Assembly: GCA_041629655.1 (NCBI GenBank)
Contig: JBFKMV010000010.1
Coordinates: 1 to 53,645, forward strand
Length of the DNA: 53,645 nucleotides
Direction: 5' to 3'
DNA from: JBFKMV01 sp041629655
GTDB taxonomy: Bacteria > Acidobacteriota > Polarisedimenticolia > Polarisedimenticolales > Polarisedimenticolaceae
Positions 7,914 to 17,327 of this stretch are shown here, piece by piece (position 1 is the first letter of the stretch; every line of letters starts with the position of its first letter). A program made the position numbers and the translations under genes. Under the pieces are notes generated by a model. That model saw only the letters and a program-made list of their open reading frames with translations. It was not told the origin of the DNA and did not search any database.

Positions 7914-10900
7914 ATGCACAGACCATCAACGAAGTGGCACCCCGGCATCCTCGGCGCGGTGTTCGCCGTAATGCTCGTCGCGGGGCCGGCACCCCCGGTG
8001 TCGGCGCAGCCCGATCTCGAGGTATCGAACGTCGACACCTCCGGGGTCACCGGCGACTGGCAGGCGCTGACCATCGCCGGCAACGTCTCGGCGGACGTCA
8101 CGAACTCGGGAGACGCCGACGCGAGCGGCGTGTTCACGATCACGTTCTTCGAGGACACCGACAACTCGGGCGACTTCGACGCCGGGACCGACAACGTGCT
8201 GGCCAGCACCACGACCGCCGACCTTGCGGCCGGCGCCTCGGTGACGGTCACCGCTGCCGTCGCCGGGTCCGTGCTGTTCCGCGAGAACCTGATCTATGCC
8301 TTCGCGGACAGCGGGGACGTCATCGCCGAATCCGCCGAGGACAACAACCTTTCGAACTCCGGCGTGGACTGCGAGTTCGAGCCGCCGGTCGGCTCGTTCG
8401 ACCCCGTGCTGGAGTGGTCGTGGTCCAGCTCGATGGTCTTCTCCGGCTGGCTCAACGTGATGATGACCCCGTCGGTGATCGACCTGACCGGGGACGGCAT
8501 ACCCGACGTGGTGTTCGGGGCCACCGCCTCGACGGGCGGCGGGCTGGTCGAGGTCGGCGTGCTGCGGGCGCTGAGCGGCGACGACGGCTCCGAGATCTTC
8601 ACGGTCGTCGACGGCGCGCTGCGCGTCAACACCGCCTCGTCGGTGGCGACCGGCGATATCGACCTGGACGGGCTGCCCGAGATCCTCGCCTGCGACGACA
8701 CGGGCCGGCGCCTGATCGTGTTCGAGCACGACGGCACGTTCAAATGGCGCAGCCCGTTCCTCGAATCGATCAACTGGGGCGCGCCGGCGATCGCCGACCT
8801 GGACCAGGACGGCACGCCCGAGATCGTGATCGGCCGCCAGGTGCTGGACAACACCGGCGCGATCCTGTGGACCGGCGCCGGCGGGCGCGGGTCCCAGGGC
8901 AACGTCGGCCCGCTGGCGGGAGTCGCCGACGTCACGGGCGACGGGGTGCCCGAGGTCATCGCCGGGAACACGGTCTATCAGGCGAACGGGTCGATCCTGT
9001 GGAGCGTGAACATCGCGGACGGTCTGATCGGCGTCGGCAACTTCGACGCCGACGCGCTGCCGGAGATCGTGCTGGTCAGCGGGGGCCAGGTGTACCTGCT
9101 CGAGGGGTCGGACGGCACGATCCTGTGGGGGCCGGTCGCGATCCCCGCGGGCGGCGCGGGCGGCCCGCCGACGATCGCGGACTACGACAACGACGGACTG
9201 CCGGAGATCGGCGTCGCCGGAGCCTCGCGCTACGCCGTGTTCGACACCGACGGCACGCTGATCTGGGCCGCGCCGACCCAGGACCTCAGCTCGAACCGCA
9301 CCGGCTCGTCGGTGTTCGACTTCGAGGGGGACGGATCCGCCGAGGTGGTCTACAGCGACGAGCTGACGCTCAGGATCTACCGCGGCACCGACGGCTTCGT
9401 GCTGTTCAGCGTTCCGCTCAGCTCCTGCACCTGGCACGAGTACCCGCTGGTGGCGGACGTCGACGCCGACGGAAACGCCGAGATCGTCGCCGTGGCCAAC
9501 AACAACTGCGGCAAGGGACCGCAGCGCGGCATCCGCGTCTACGGCGACGCCAACGACAACTGGGTCGCGACGCGCCGGCTATGGAACCAGCACACCTACC
9601 ACATCACCAACGTCAACGACGACGGAACGATCCCCGTCGTCGAGAACGACAACTGGCAGTTCCCGGCCGCCGATCCCTACAACAACTACCGGCAGAACGT
9701 GTTGACCCAGGACCTGCCCGCCACCGCGGCGCCGGACCTGACCGCCTCGCTGATCGAGTGCGCGGCCAACGACCTGGAATCCTACGTCACGGTGCGGGTC
9801 GGTAACGCTGGCGCCGTGGCCGTGGGCGCCGGGCTCCCGGTCTCGTTCTACGACGGCGATCCCGGCGCCGGCGGACTGCTGCTGGGCACGACGACCACGA
9901 CCGTGAACCTCGAGCCCGGCGAGTTCGAGGACGTGGCGCTGGCGGTCGGCCCGGGCTTCGACTTCAGCCTCGAGATCCACGCGGTCGCCGACGACAGCGG
10001 CGGGCTGGTCGGCACCCAGAACGAGTGCGACGAGACGAACAACCGGCACTTCTTCGCCGGCTGCGAGCCCACCGCGGCGCTGGCGGTGGACAAGACGCCC
10101 GACCCACCCGAGATCATCGGCCCCGAAGGCCTGGTGACCTACACCGTGACGATCACCAACACCTGGGCCGTCGAGATCACCATCGACTCGGTCTTCGACG
10201 ACCGGTTCGGCGACGTCGGCGCGAGCTGCGACCAGGCGCTACCGGCGACACTGGCGCCCGGTGAGGTGCTGACCTGCACGTTCGCCGAGCTGGTCAGCGG
10301 CTCGGACAGCGAGCCGCACGTCAACGTGGTCACGGCGTCGGGCCTGGACCGCAACGACGTTCCGGTCGAAGGAAACGACGCTGCCACGGTCACGTTCATC
10401 GTCTGCATCGATCCCGACCCCGTCACCCAGGGCTACTGGCACCGCCAGTGCCTCGGCGTGCCTGCGAGCGAGGGCGGCATCGATCCCGGCCGCAACGGAC
10501 GTGGTCCGCAGAGTCCGACCGAGCCCGGGTTCGTCGAGGAGCTGATGCCGTGCGCGGAGCAGCGGCTGGAGCAGCTCGGCTTCTACGGCGAGACGACCTG
10601 CGAGGGCATGGACGCCGACCCGGCGAACGATCCGTGCGAGCGGGCCTTGAAGCAACTCACCGCGCTGATCCTCAACGTCTGCTCCGGTCGGCTCAGCGAC
10701 GGCTGCGAGGTCGACACCGGCGCCGAAGGCTGCTCGTCTACCACGGTCGGGGACCTGATCGACGAGCTGGCCGGCCTGATCCAGGGCGGCACCTGCCAGC
10801 AAGCCGCCGATTGCGCCGGCGCGGTCAACGAGGGTGACGCGCTGGTCGGCGACGGCGGCGGCGAGGTGCCGGAGACCGTCGGGACGCGGCCGGATCCGCC

Positions 10901-10979
10901 GGCGACGCTCGAGCCCGCACCCGGGGACGAGCGGCCGCGCGACCCGGCGCGGCGCAAGCGCGGCGCGCGCAGGCGCTGA
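7914..10979 (+). CDS. Secreted FG-GAP/CARDB/DUF11 repeat protein
   Basis: The ATG at 7914 is preceded by a strong ribosome site (AGGAGGGGG, 7901-7909) and opens a signal peptide (GAVFAVMLVAGPAPPVSA), so longer upstream extensions are rejected. Order of parts: an N-terminal CARDB-like Ig domain (PDLEVSNVDTSG, with the typical D.DNSGDFDAGTD and E.NNLSN ending); a block of FG-GAP/VCBS beta-propeller repeats with Ca-binding D.DGDG-like loops (DLTGDGIPDVV, DLDQDGTPEIV, DVTGDGVPEVI, DADADGNAEIV); a second CARDB domain; a DUF11 repeat (TYTVTITNTW); and a Cys-rich C-terminus beginning TQGYWHRQCLG. About 1,021 residues. Such proteins are surface or secreted, often adhesive, and no enzymatic site is seen. 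A strong hairpin follows the stop. Confidence 0.9.
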   Translation: MHRPSTKWHPGILGAVFAVMLVAGPAPPVSAQPDLEVSNVDTSGVTGDWQALTIAGNVSADVTNSGDADASGVFTITFFEDTDNSGDFDAGTDNVLASTTTADLAAGASVTVTAAVAGSVLFRENLIYAFADSGDVIAESAEDNNLSNSGVDCEFEPPVGSFDPVLEWSWSSSMVFSGWLNVMMTPSVIDLTGDGIPDVVFGATASTGGGLVEVGVLRALSGDDGSEIFTVVDGALRVNTASSVATGDIDLDGLPEILACDDTGRRLIVFEHDGTFKWRSPFLESINWGAPAIADLDQDGTPEIVIGRQVLDNTGAILWTGAGGRGSQGNVGPLAGVADVTGDGVPEVIAGNTVYQANGSILWSVNIADGLIGVGNFDADALPEIVLVSGGQVYLLEGSDGTILWGPVAIPAGGAGGPPTIADYDNDGLPEIGVAGASRYAVFDTDGTLIWAAPTQDLSSNRTGSSVFDFEGDGSAEVVYSDELTLRIYRGTDGFVLFSVPLSSCTWHEYPLVADVDADGNAEIVAVANNNCGKGPQRGIRVYGDANDNWVATRRLWNQHTYHITNVNDDGTIPVVENDNWQFPAADPYNNYRQNVLTQDLPATAAPDLTASLIECAANDLESYVTVRVGNAGAVAVGAGLPVSFYDGDPGAGGLLLGTTTTTVNLEPGEFEDVALAVGPGFDFSLEIHAVADDSGGLVGTQNECDETNNRHFFAGCEPTAALAVDKTPDPPEIIGPEGLVTYTVTITNTWAVEITIDSVFDDRFGDVGASCDQALPATLAPGEVLTCTFAELVSGSDSEPHVNVVTASGLDRNDVPVEGNDAATVTFIVCIDPDPVTQGYWHRQCLGVPASEGGIDPGRNGRGPQSPTEPGFVEELMPCAEQRLEQLGFYGETTCEGMDADPANDPCERALKQLTALILNVCSGRLSDGCEVDTGAEGCSSTTVGDLIDELAGLIQGGTCQQAADCAGAVNEGDALVGDGGGEVPETVGTRPDPPATLEPAPGDERPRDPARRKRGARRR

Positions 10980-11003
10980 CCGACCGGACCGATACGAAGT
11001 GAT

Positions 11004-11034
11004 GCCCCGGCGGTTTTTCGACGACCGCCGGGGC
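11004..11034 (+). terminator. Strong GC hairpin after the FG-GAP/CARDB gene
   Basis: GCCCCGGCGGT (11004-11014) pairs perfectly with ACCGCCGGGGC (11024-11034) around a 9-nt loop containing TTTT. It starts 25 bp after the stop codon. There is no T-tract after the stem, so it may be an atypical terminator or an mRNA 3'-end stabiliser. Confidence 0.55.
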
Positions 11035-11272
11035 CTCGCGGCTCCATGGACGGTCCGAGATCTCGTCCAGACGGCACCGGAGTTGTCCGAGCAGCCGGCG
11101 ACGTCGGGGTAGCCGTCGCCGTTCACCGTGGATTATTCCGGGCGAGACCCCCGGCGGCAACCGGCGCGCGAAAGCGGCCTTAACCCCGTAAGAGGGCGGG
11201 TTTCGCCGCTGAAGTGGCCGGAACAGGCTGGTAGTGTGCGAAGGGTGGGCGTCCGCCCGCGAGAGGTGAATC

Positions 11273-11914
11273 ATGCGTACCGATCTGAGGAATCCCCGCC
11301 TCCGGCTGCTTGTCGCCACGTTCTTGGGAGCTTCGGTCATGGCGGTCGTGCCCGCGGACGCGCACTGCGACACGGTCGACGGACCGGTGGTCAACGACGC
11401 GAGGGAGGCGCTCGCCGCCGGAGACGTGACGCCGGTGCTCAAATGGGTCCGACCGGGAGACGAGAGCGAGATCCGGGCGGCATTCGCCAAGGCCGTGGCG
11501 GTGCGTAGCGGCGGGGGCGTCGGCCGCGAAGTTGCCGACACGTGGTTCTTCGAGACGCTGGTCCGGGTCCATCGGGCCGGCGAGGGCGCCCCGTACACCG
11601 GGCTCAAGCCCTCCGGCTCGCCGCTGGATCCTGCCGTTCGGCTCGCGGACCGCGCGCTGGAGACCGGCAGCGCGGACGCGCTCGTCGCCGCGTTGACCTC
11701 GCATCTGACCGCGGGGCTCCGCGAGCGGTTCGGCAAGACCGCCGAGCTGCGCAGGCATGCCGCAGACAACGTCGAGGCGGGCCGTGCTTACGTGGCAGCC
11801 TACGTGGAGCTCGTGCATCACGCAGAGCGGCTTCACCGGGCTCTCGTCAGCATGGCTCACACCCACGGCGAGGAAAACGCGCCCGGAGGGCTGCCGACGG
11901 AGCATGACCACTGA
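11273..11914 (+). CDS. DUF6448-like secreted protein
   Basis: A 213-residue protein with an N-terminal signal peptide (LLVATFLGASVMAVVPADA) and a mature N-terminus starting HCDTVDGPVV. The conserved stretches VLKWVRPGDESEI, FFETLVRVHRAGEGAPYTG and HADN-like VEAGRAYVAAYVELVHH match my memory of the DUF6448 family, which has no known function. The many histidines (HCD, VHR, LVHHAERLH and a terminal TEHDH) suggest metal binding, which is inference. The ATG at 11273 follows GAGAGGTGAATC, an acceptable ribosome site. It stands alone between a hairpin and the K+ channel gene. Confidence 0.8.
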   Translation: MRTDLRNPRLRLLVATFLGASVMAVVPADAHCDTVDGPVVNDAREALAAGDVTPVLKWVRPGDESEIRAAFAKAVAVRSGGGVGREVADTWFFETLVRVHRAGEGAPYTGLKPSGSPLDPAVRLADRALETGSADALVAALTSHLTAGLRERFGKTAELRRHAADNVEAGRAYVAAYVELVHHAERLHRALVSMAHTHGEENAPGGLPTEHDH

Positions 11915-12074
11915 TCCCTCGCTCGGGCGCGCGCGACCACACCGGGGCCAGGTGTCCGTGTTGACGGGCCTCCCGAGATGCTGAGATGTCGGACCTGAGC
12001 CGTCCGGCTGCGCAGTTGCCCCCGTGCCGCCTCGAGGGTAGGCTAGCGGTCCCCCAGGGACCATTGACCGCCTG

Positions 12075-13766
12075 ATGAAATCGCTCGCCGCACAGCTCTC
12101 CCACTTCCTGCAGAAGGACACCAGCCGGAAGAACCTGCGGACGCTGGCCCGTCTGCTGCTTGCGCTCGTCGTGATGGTGCTCGTCTACAGCGCGCTGTTC
12201 CACCTGCTGATGCTGCGCGAAGGCCGGGATTTCAGCTGGTTCACCGGCATCTACTGGACGCTGACCGTGATGTCGACGCTGGGCTTCGGAGACGTCACCT
12301 TCGAGTCCGACCTGGGCCGCGTGTTCTCAGTATTCGTGCTGCTCAGCGGCACGGTGTACATGCTGATCCTGCTGCCGTTCTCGTTCATTCGCTTTTTCTA
12401 CGCCCCGTGGGTCGAGGCGCAGTCGGAAGCGCGCGCGCTGCGCCAGGTGCCGGCGCAGACGAGCGGGCACGTGCTGCTGACCCATCACGACGCGGTATCC
12501 AGCTCGCTGATCCGCAGGCTGGATCAGTACGGCTACCCGTACTACCTGGTGATCCCCGAGCTCGGCGAAGCGCTGCGGCTGCACGATTCCGGTCTCAACG
12601 TGGTCGTGGGCGAGCTCGACAACCCGGAGGTGTACCGCAAGCTCCGGGTGCAGCGCGCGGCGCTGGTGGCCACCACGGCCACCGACCCCGTCAACACGCA
12701 CGTGGCATCGACGGTGCGCGAGCTGACGGCCAGGGTGCCGATCATCGCCACGGCGGACGATCCGGCCTCGGTCGACATCCTGGAGCTGGCGGGCTGCTCG
12801 ATGGTGTTGCAGATCCCGGACATGCTGGGCCAGGCGCTGGCGCGGCGTCTGCACGTCGGCGACACCCGCGCGCACGTGGTCGGCCGCTACGGCGAGCTGC
12901 TGATCGCCGAGACCACCGCGATCGGCACGCCGATGGTCGGCAAGAACCTGCAGCAGATCGGGCTGCGCCGGGACCTCGGGCTCTCCGTGGTCGGCGTCTG
13001 GCAACGGGGCGAGTTCCGGACGGCCCGGCCGCAGACCACCGTCAACGAGAAGACGGTCCTGGTGATGGCCGGCCTGCAGGAGCAGCTGGAGCGGTTCGAC
13101 GAGACCTACCGCAGCTACCGCACGTCGGAGGCGCCGCCGGTGATCATCGGTGGCGGCCGGGTCGGCCGCGCGACCGCTCGTGCGCTGGCCGAGCGGGGGC
13201 TGGACTACCGGATCGTGGAACAAAACCCGGAGCGCGTCCGCGAGACGGAGCGACTGGTGCTGGGCAACGCGGCGGAGCTGAGCGTGCTCCAGCGGGCGGG
13301 CATCGAGCAGGCGCCGGCCGCGATCATCACCACGCACGACGACGACATGAACGTCTACCTGACGATCTACTGCCGCCGTCTGCGCCCCGACATGCAGATC
13401 ATCAGCCGGGCCGCGCTGGCGCGGAACATCCCTTCACTGCACCGGGTCGGCGCCGATTTCGTCATGTCCTACGCCTCGATGGGCGCCAACGCCGTGTTGA
13501 ATTTCCTGGAACGCGGCGACACGCTGATGGTCGCCGAGGGACTCGACGTGTTCAAGATGAAGATGCCCGACTCGCTGGTCGGGAAGACGATCGCCGACTC
13601 GGAAATCCGGCGCCGGACGGGATGCACGGTGATCGCCCTCGAGCAGAACGGTTCGACGCAGGTCAGCCCGGACCCCACCCGGCCGCTGCCGGCGGAGGCC
13701 GAGATCATCCTGATCGGCAGCGCCGAGAACGAGAACCGTTTCCTGGCGATGTACGTGAAACGCTGA
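12075..13766 (+). CDS. Potassium channel with two RCK (TrkA-N/TrkA-C) domains
   Basis: A 563-residue single-chain K+ channel. It has two membrane helices (about 22-46 and 80-106) around a pore loop with selectivity filter TLGFGD (68-73), a variant of TVGYGD. Two cytoplasmic RCK units follow. The first (~130-330) lacks a clean GxGxxG, while the second begins VIIGGGRVGRATARALAERG (~353-372), a proper Rossmann motif, and each is followed by a TrkA-C-like region. Tandem RCK domains on one chain recall BK/GsuK-type channels, with a nucleotide or ion as the probable ligand. The last 62 bp overlap the 3' end of the opposite-strand membrane protein gene, so the two convergent transcripts share sequence. 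Confidence 0.92.
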   Translation: MKSLAAQLSHFLQKDTSRKNLRTLARLLLALVVMVLVYSALFHLLMLREGRDFSWFTGIYWTLTVMSTLGFGDVTFESDLGRVFSVFVLLSGTVYMLILLPFSFIRFFYAPWVEAQSEARALRQVPAQTSGHVLLTHHDAVSSSLIRRLDQYGYPYYLVIPELGEALRLHDSGLNVVVGELDNPEVYRKLRVQRAALVATTATDPVNTHVASTVRELTARVPIIATADDPASVDILELAGCSMVLQIPDMLGQALARRLHVGDTRAHVVGRYGELLIAETTAIGTPMVGKNLQQIGLRRDLGLSVVGVWQRGEFRTARPQTTVNEKTVLVMAGLQEQLERFDETYRSYRTSEAPPVIIGGGRVGRATARALAERGLDYRIVEQNPERVRETERLVLGNAAELSVLQRAGIEQAPAAIITTHDDDMNVYLTIYCRRLRPDMQIISRAALARNIPSLHRVGADFVMSYASMGANAVLNFLERGDTLMVAEGLDVFKMKMPDSLVGKTIADSEIRRRTGCTVIALEQNGSTQVSPDPTRPLPAEAEIILIGSAENENRFLAMYVKR

Positions 13767-15624
13767 GATCATTTCCTTCCCAGGTGTAGGCCCGAACGGT
13801 GAAGCGACGGACGCGCCCCAGCGGATTGCGTGTGGCTTCGAGAAACGTCGCCGGCTCACCGACCGGTGGGCCGAGGCGATCGACGACTGCGGCGTAAGGG
13901 CCTGCATCGACCGGCTCGCGGGCGACGAGGATGTCGACCCGGCGACGGTCCAGCGCCTCGGCCAGACGCTGCGCTCGTGCTTCCTCGTCGATCTTCGCCA
14001 ATGGCATTAACCGCGCCAGGTCGGATGCCAGGAACGGTCTCGGATACAGGGCATGCGCGCGCAGCGTCGAGGCCACGACGGCATCGGGCGGCAGGGTCGC
14101 ATCCATCCATTGACAGACCGCCGCCCCCGGAGCAGCGCGGGCCATCACCTGCCGCCGCAGGTCGGCGCTCCAGGCCCCCGGAAACAGCGCGATCGCCCCA
14201 TACCCCGCCAGCACGGCGACCACCGCGGTCTGGGCGGTCAGCGCTGCGAACAGGACCTGCTTGGCGACCCTCCACGCGGTCGGCACGACCGCGGCGGCCG
14301 CCCAGAGGTACGGCTCGATGAAGAAGCGCGGCGATAGCTGACCGAACGCCAGCACCAGCACGGCGACGGCGGCGGCGGCCACGAGCAGCGGGCGCCGTGC
14401 GGAGCGGTCGCGCCACGCCAGCGCCCCCGCCAGGGTGCCGAGACCGAGGGTCGCCGTGATCCTCGCCGGCGCCAGCGGAACGGTCAACTCCAGCGGTAGC
14501 ATCGCGTAGCGCCACACGGACCGCGGTGCGATCCCGAAGTTCCGGAGGTACCACGCGAACCCTTCCGCGAGCGGGTCGGCGTCGCTGCGGAAGCGCTCGA
14601 AGAACGGCCACAGCGGGTCGCCGTAGAACCGGGCGTTCGCGACATAGGTCGGAGCGGCGAACAACACCAGCGTCGAGCCGATCACCACGGCGGCAACGGC
14701 GGCGCGGCCGGAGCGCCACGCGAGCCAGGCCAGCCACGCGAGGACCACGGCGCCCGACAGCAGGAAGCTGGCCTTGCACCCGACGGCGAATGCGACGCAT
14801 GCCGACACCAGGATCAGGCGGTTCGCGTCAATCGGGGCGCGATTCCTCGCGATCAGCACGACGGCCAGCGTCGTCGCCGCGGCGGGGAGCATCATCGGCT
14901 TCGGCGTCGGGACGAGGTTGCCGATCGCGACGCACCCGGCGACGAGGACGACGCCGAACGCGCGATCGCGCCGGCTCGACCCGCACGACGAGACTGCAAC
15001 GAACGCGGCGACCAGGCCCGCGGCCTGGAATGCGGCGCCGAGGCTGTCCGAGCCGAGTGCCAGGCCGAGCAGGTTGAGGCCGTCGCCGACCCCGACGAAC
15101 GGCGCGTGCAGCCAGTCCGGCCTCGGATGAGCGGCGCCGTGGCGAAGCCACTCGAGCGGGACGCCGAGGTGATAATCGAGCGCATCGACCTCGGTCGGCG
15201 GACCGAGCGCAGTCAGCGTCCAACCTGTGAGACTGACGGTCGAGACCGCGATGGCCCAGCGCGTCAAGCCGGAGAGGTTTGTCAGCTTTCCGTGGAAGCG
15301 GGCAACGCCCCGGCGCAGCACCGTGAGCCGCATCGACGCGCCACACCACAGTCCGTAGACGACCACCACGACGCCGAGTCCCCGCAGCGTTGCGATCGAA
15401 GCCTGTCCGAGGAGCGCCAGGGTGAAGGCCGCCGAGCCCAGCGCGCCCGAACAGACGACAAACGCGGCCGCGACCTCAACCGCAGAGACCGCGGTCGTGG
15501 AACGGCGGAGACGGACCATCGTGTCCCGCGCGATCGCGAGCAACGCCAGCGGGACCAGCACCGCGACCACCGCTGGAAGCGGCGCCGGGAGGAGGAAGTC
15601 GTCGAGCGTCGGGAACGGGGTCAC
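13705..15624 (-). CDS. Polytopic membrane protein, GT-C glycosyltransferase-like (DUF1420-like)
   Basis: A 639-residue protein with about 12 hydrophobic segments and a soluble C-terminal tail. After the first few helices there is a loop reading PPTEVDALDYHLGVPLEW. The acidic residue near the start of an extracytoplasmic loop, together with the overall shape, is typical of GT-C lipid-linked sugar transferases and of the poorly described DUF1420 group. The C-terminal tail (from about CQWMDATLPPDAVVAS) resembles those of such enzymes. No sugar-biosynthesis genes are adjacent. The GTG start at 15624 is the best available one, without a convincing ribosome site. Function is a fold-level inference only. 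Confidence 0.72.
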   Translation of the reverse strand: MTPFPTLDDFLLPAPLPAVVAVLVPLALLAIARDTMVRLRRSTTAVSAVEVAAAFVVCSGALGSAAFTLALLGQASIATLRGLGVVVVVYGLWCGASMRLTVLRRGVARFHGKLTNLSGLTRWAIAVSTVSLTGWTLTALGPPTEVDALDYHLGVPLEWLRHGAAHPRPDWLHAPFVGVGDGLNLLGLALGSDSLGAAFQAAGLVAAFVAVSSCGSSRRDRAFGVVLVAGCVAIGNLVPTPKPMMLPAAATTLAVVLIARNRAPIDANRLILVSACVAFAVGCKASFLLSGAVVLAWLAWLAWRSGRAAVAAVVIGSTLVLFAAPTYVANARFYGDPLWPFFERFRSDADPLAEGFAWYLRNFGIAPRSVWRYAMLPLELTVPLAPARITATLGLGTLAGALAWRDRSARRPLLVAAAAVAVLVLAFGQLSPRFFIEPYLWAAAAVVPTAWRVAKQVLFAALTAQTAVVAVLAGYGAIALFPGAWSADLRRQVMARAAPGAAVCQWMDATLPPDAVVASTLRAHALYPRPFLASDLARLMPLAKIDEEARAQRLAEALDRRRVDILVAREPVDAGPYAAVVDRLGPPVGEPATFLEATRNPLGRVRRFTVRAYTWEGNDLSVSRTSPGNGSRSRRCRSG

Positions 15625-16200
15625 GCGTCACTCCGCTGTGCCCGCGACCGGGCCTCGCGGTACGGACCCGCATTATGCACGAGCGCCCGGTGAAGATCTG
15701 CGGAGGCGCTCGCCGCGCTCGGCAGCAAGTTCTCGATCCCGGCCCTGATCGACCGCGGCGGGGTGTATCCTCACGCCAGCCGACGCACCAGGACACGCCA
15801 CCGCTTCAGACCGACCGCATCACCGCCGATCGTCGTGTCGTTGTCGCTGTTGTTGACCGCCTGCCCGACCCCGGACGGACCCACGCCGGACGAGGAGCGT
15901 GCCGACGCCTCGAGGGCGAGTTGGACCGGCTTGCGGGAGGCGGAACGTGCGCCGAGTTCTGCCAGCAGAAGAACTGCGGCTCCTCGCGGGATCTACCCTT
16001 CGTGGGCGGTGGACCCCCGAGGCGGCGGTTTTCACGGTGGGGCGCGGATTCGTACCAGCGGCGGGGTTCAGCCCCCGGGAGTCGAGGCCACGAGGCGTCG
16101 AGCCCTTCCCGATCCGGGTGAGGGGAAATCGGATCCCGACTCGTTTCATCTACACAGGCCGCCTCGCGGCGCCCCGATTCACGAGACGGGAGACGGAGAC
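15625..16200. other. 576-bp intergenic region with no firm gene
   Basis: This lies between the divergent membrane-protein and transglutaminase-like genes. The plus frame is open from GTG 15763 into the next gene. It encodes an Arg-rich N-terminus, then a hydrophobic run and lipobox-like LLLTAC (Cys codon 15862-15864), but the following 110 codons have a biased, non-protein-like composition. I read it as a promoter region, possibly with the remnant of a small lipoprotein. No RNA gene was recognised. Confidence 0.4.
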
Positions 16201-17313
16201 ATGGGCTTCCCACGTACACCCTCACGGCGACGGCCTGCTGCCGGGTTTTCGGCCATCCTGATCCTCGCGGCCGGCCTGCCCGCCGCGGCGACGGACTTCG
16301 TCCATCCGCGCGCGCTCGACCTCGATTACTGCGTGACGCGGGATGTGCTGGCGAGTTACGACCCTCGGGCCGGCGATTACACCTACGTCGAGGTCGACGG
16401 GACGTGCGTCAGCCGGGTCGGTGAGATCGACGTAGGGGTGCTCGGGGTCGTCGACACGTTCATCGATCCCGGCAACTGCCAGGACGGCAAGCAGAACATC
16501 CTCGAGTCGGGGGTGGATTGCGGCGGCGTCTGTGACGCCCAGTGCGTCGACTGCATCGACCCCTGGACGACCACCTACTGGCCGGTCGCCGTTCCTGGCG
16601 CTACCCCCGAGCAGATCGGGCCGCGGCTGTTGCAGTTGGCCGACGATCAGCTCCTGGTCCGCGCCTACGACGCGCTGTTCGAGTTCGCCGACGAGGAGGA
16701 GCGGCCGGTCGCCGAGCTGGACACCAGCGACGAGATCTTCGCCGCCATCGCCTGGTACGTGGACGACCACATGACCTGGCGCGCCGACGGGAGCGGCGGC
16801 ACCAACGAGACCTGCATCAACGTCGCCAACGGGCTCGGCTACAGCCCCGGCTGGGACTTTCCGATCCCGGCCAGCTACACCGTGAACTACACGGGCCTGC
16901 CGGCGTGCGACAACTGCCCCGCGGACTTCTGCGGCGACTGCGAGGACCACGCGATCCTGCGCCAGGCGCTGGCCAAGCGCATCGGGATCAGCAGCAAATG
17001 CGTGTGGAATGCGCTCGACCTCAATCTCCCGGGGGCGCACGAGTACAACGTGGTGCTGTACCGCAGCAAGTACCGGCTGATGGACTACGGGGAGATCGAC
17101 CGCTGGCTGGCGACGCACGACTGGAGCGCCCACGAGACGGAGAGCAACTGGAACTATATCCACGGGCCGCGCAAGCCCGATCCGGGCGGCAGTAACCGGG
17201 CCGAGGACTTCACCTACAACTACCCGCTCTCGGGTCCCTTGGCCACGCCGGACAAGGTCGATTGCCCGGTGCCGTGGACCTTCCACACCTACTACGAGGA
17301 CACGTGTCCGTGA
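16201..17313 (+). CDS. Secreted transglutaminase-like cysteine protein
   Basis: The ATG at 16201 follows GGGAGACGGAGAC and opens a clear signal peptide (GFSAILILAAGLPAAA), so the longer in-frame extension is rejected. The C-terminal half has the transglutaminase-core signature: GDCEDHA with candidate nucleophile Cys247, His280 in AHEYNVV and Asp295 in LMDYGE. The spacing suits the papain-like transglutaminase fold, and the DCEDHA form is typical of the bacterial Transglut_core group. Such enzymes are mostly proteases or amide-modifying rather than true cross-linkers. Several extra cysteines (CQDGKQN, CGGVCDAQC, CDNCPADFCG) suggest disulphides. The stop is 15 bp before the next gene, which encodes a calcium-repeat protein, so the two are probably cotranscribed and work together outside the cytoplasm. 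Confidence 0.82.
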   Translation: MGFPRTPSRRRPAAGFSAILILAAGLPAAATDFVHPRALDLDYCVTRDVLASYDPRAGDYTYVEVDGTCVSRVGEIDVGVLGVVDTFIDPGNCQDGKQNILESGVDCGGVCDAQCVDCIDPWTTTYWPVAVPGATPEQIGPRLLQLADDQLLVRAYDALFEFADEEERPVAELDTSDEIFAAIAWYVDDHMTWRADGSGGTNETCINVANGLGYSPGWDFPIPASYTVNYTGLPACDNCPADFCGDCEDHAILRQALAKRIGISSKCVWNALDLNLPGAHEYNVVLYRSKYRLMDYGEIDRWLATHDWSAHETESNWNYIHGPRKPDPGGSNRAEDFTYNYPLSGPLATPDKVDCPVPWTFHTYYEDTCP

Positions 17314-17327
17314 AGGGGGTGGCGCCG

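Noticed and set aside
4856..8251. An 1,131-codon minus-strand open frame opposite the kinase
   Set aside because: The plus strand holds intact kinase motifs; the antisense product is low-complexity and lacks any recognisable motif.
16020..16090. Minus-strand GGTACGAATCC, resembling a tRNA T-arm
   Set aside because: The T-loop would have A in place of the conserved second T, and the flanking bases do not form the T-stem or an acceptor stem.
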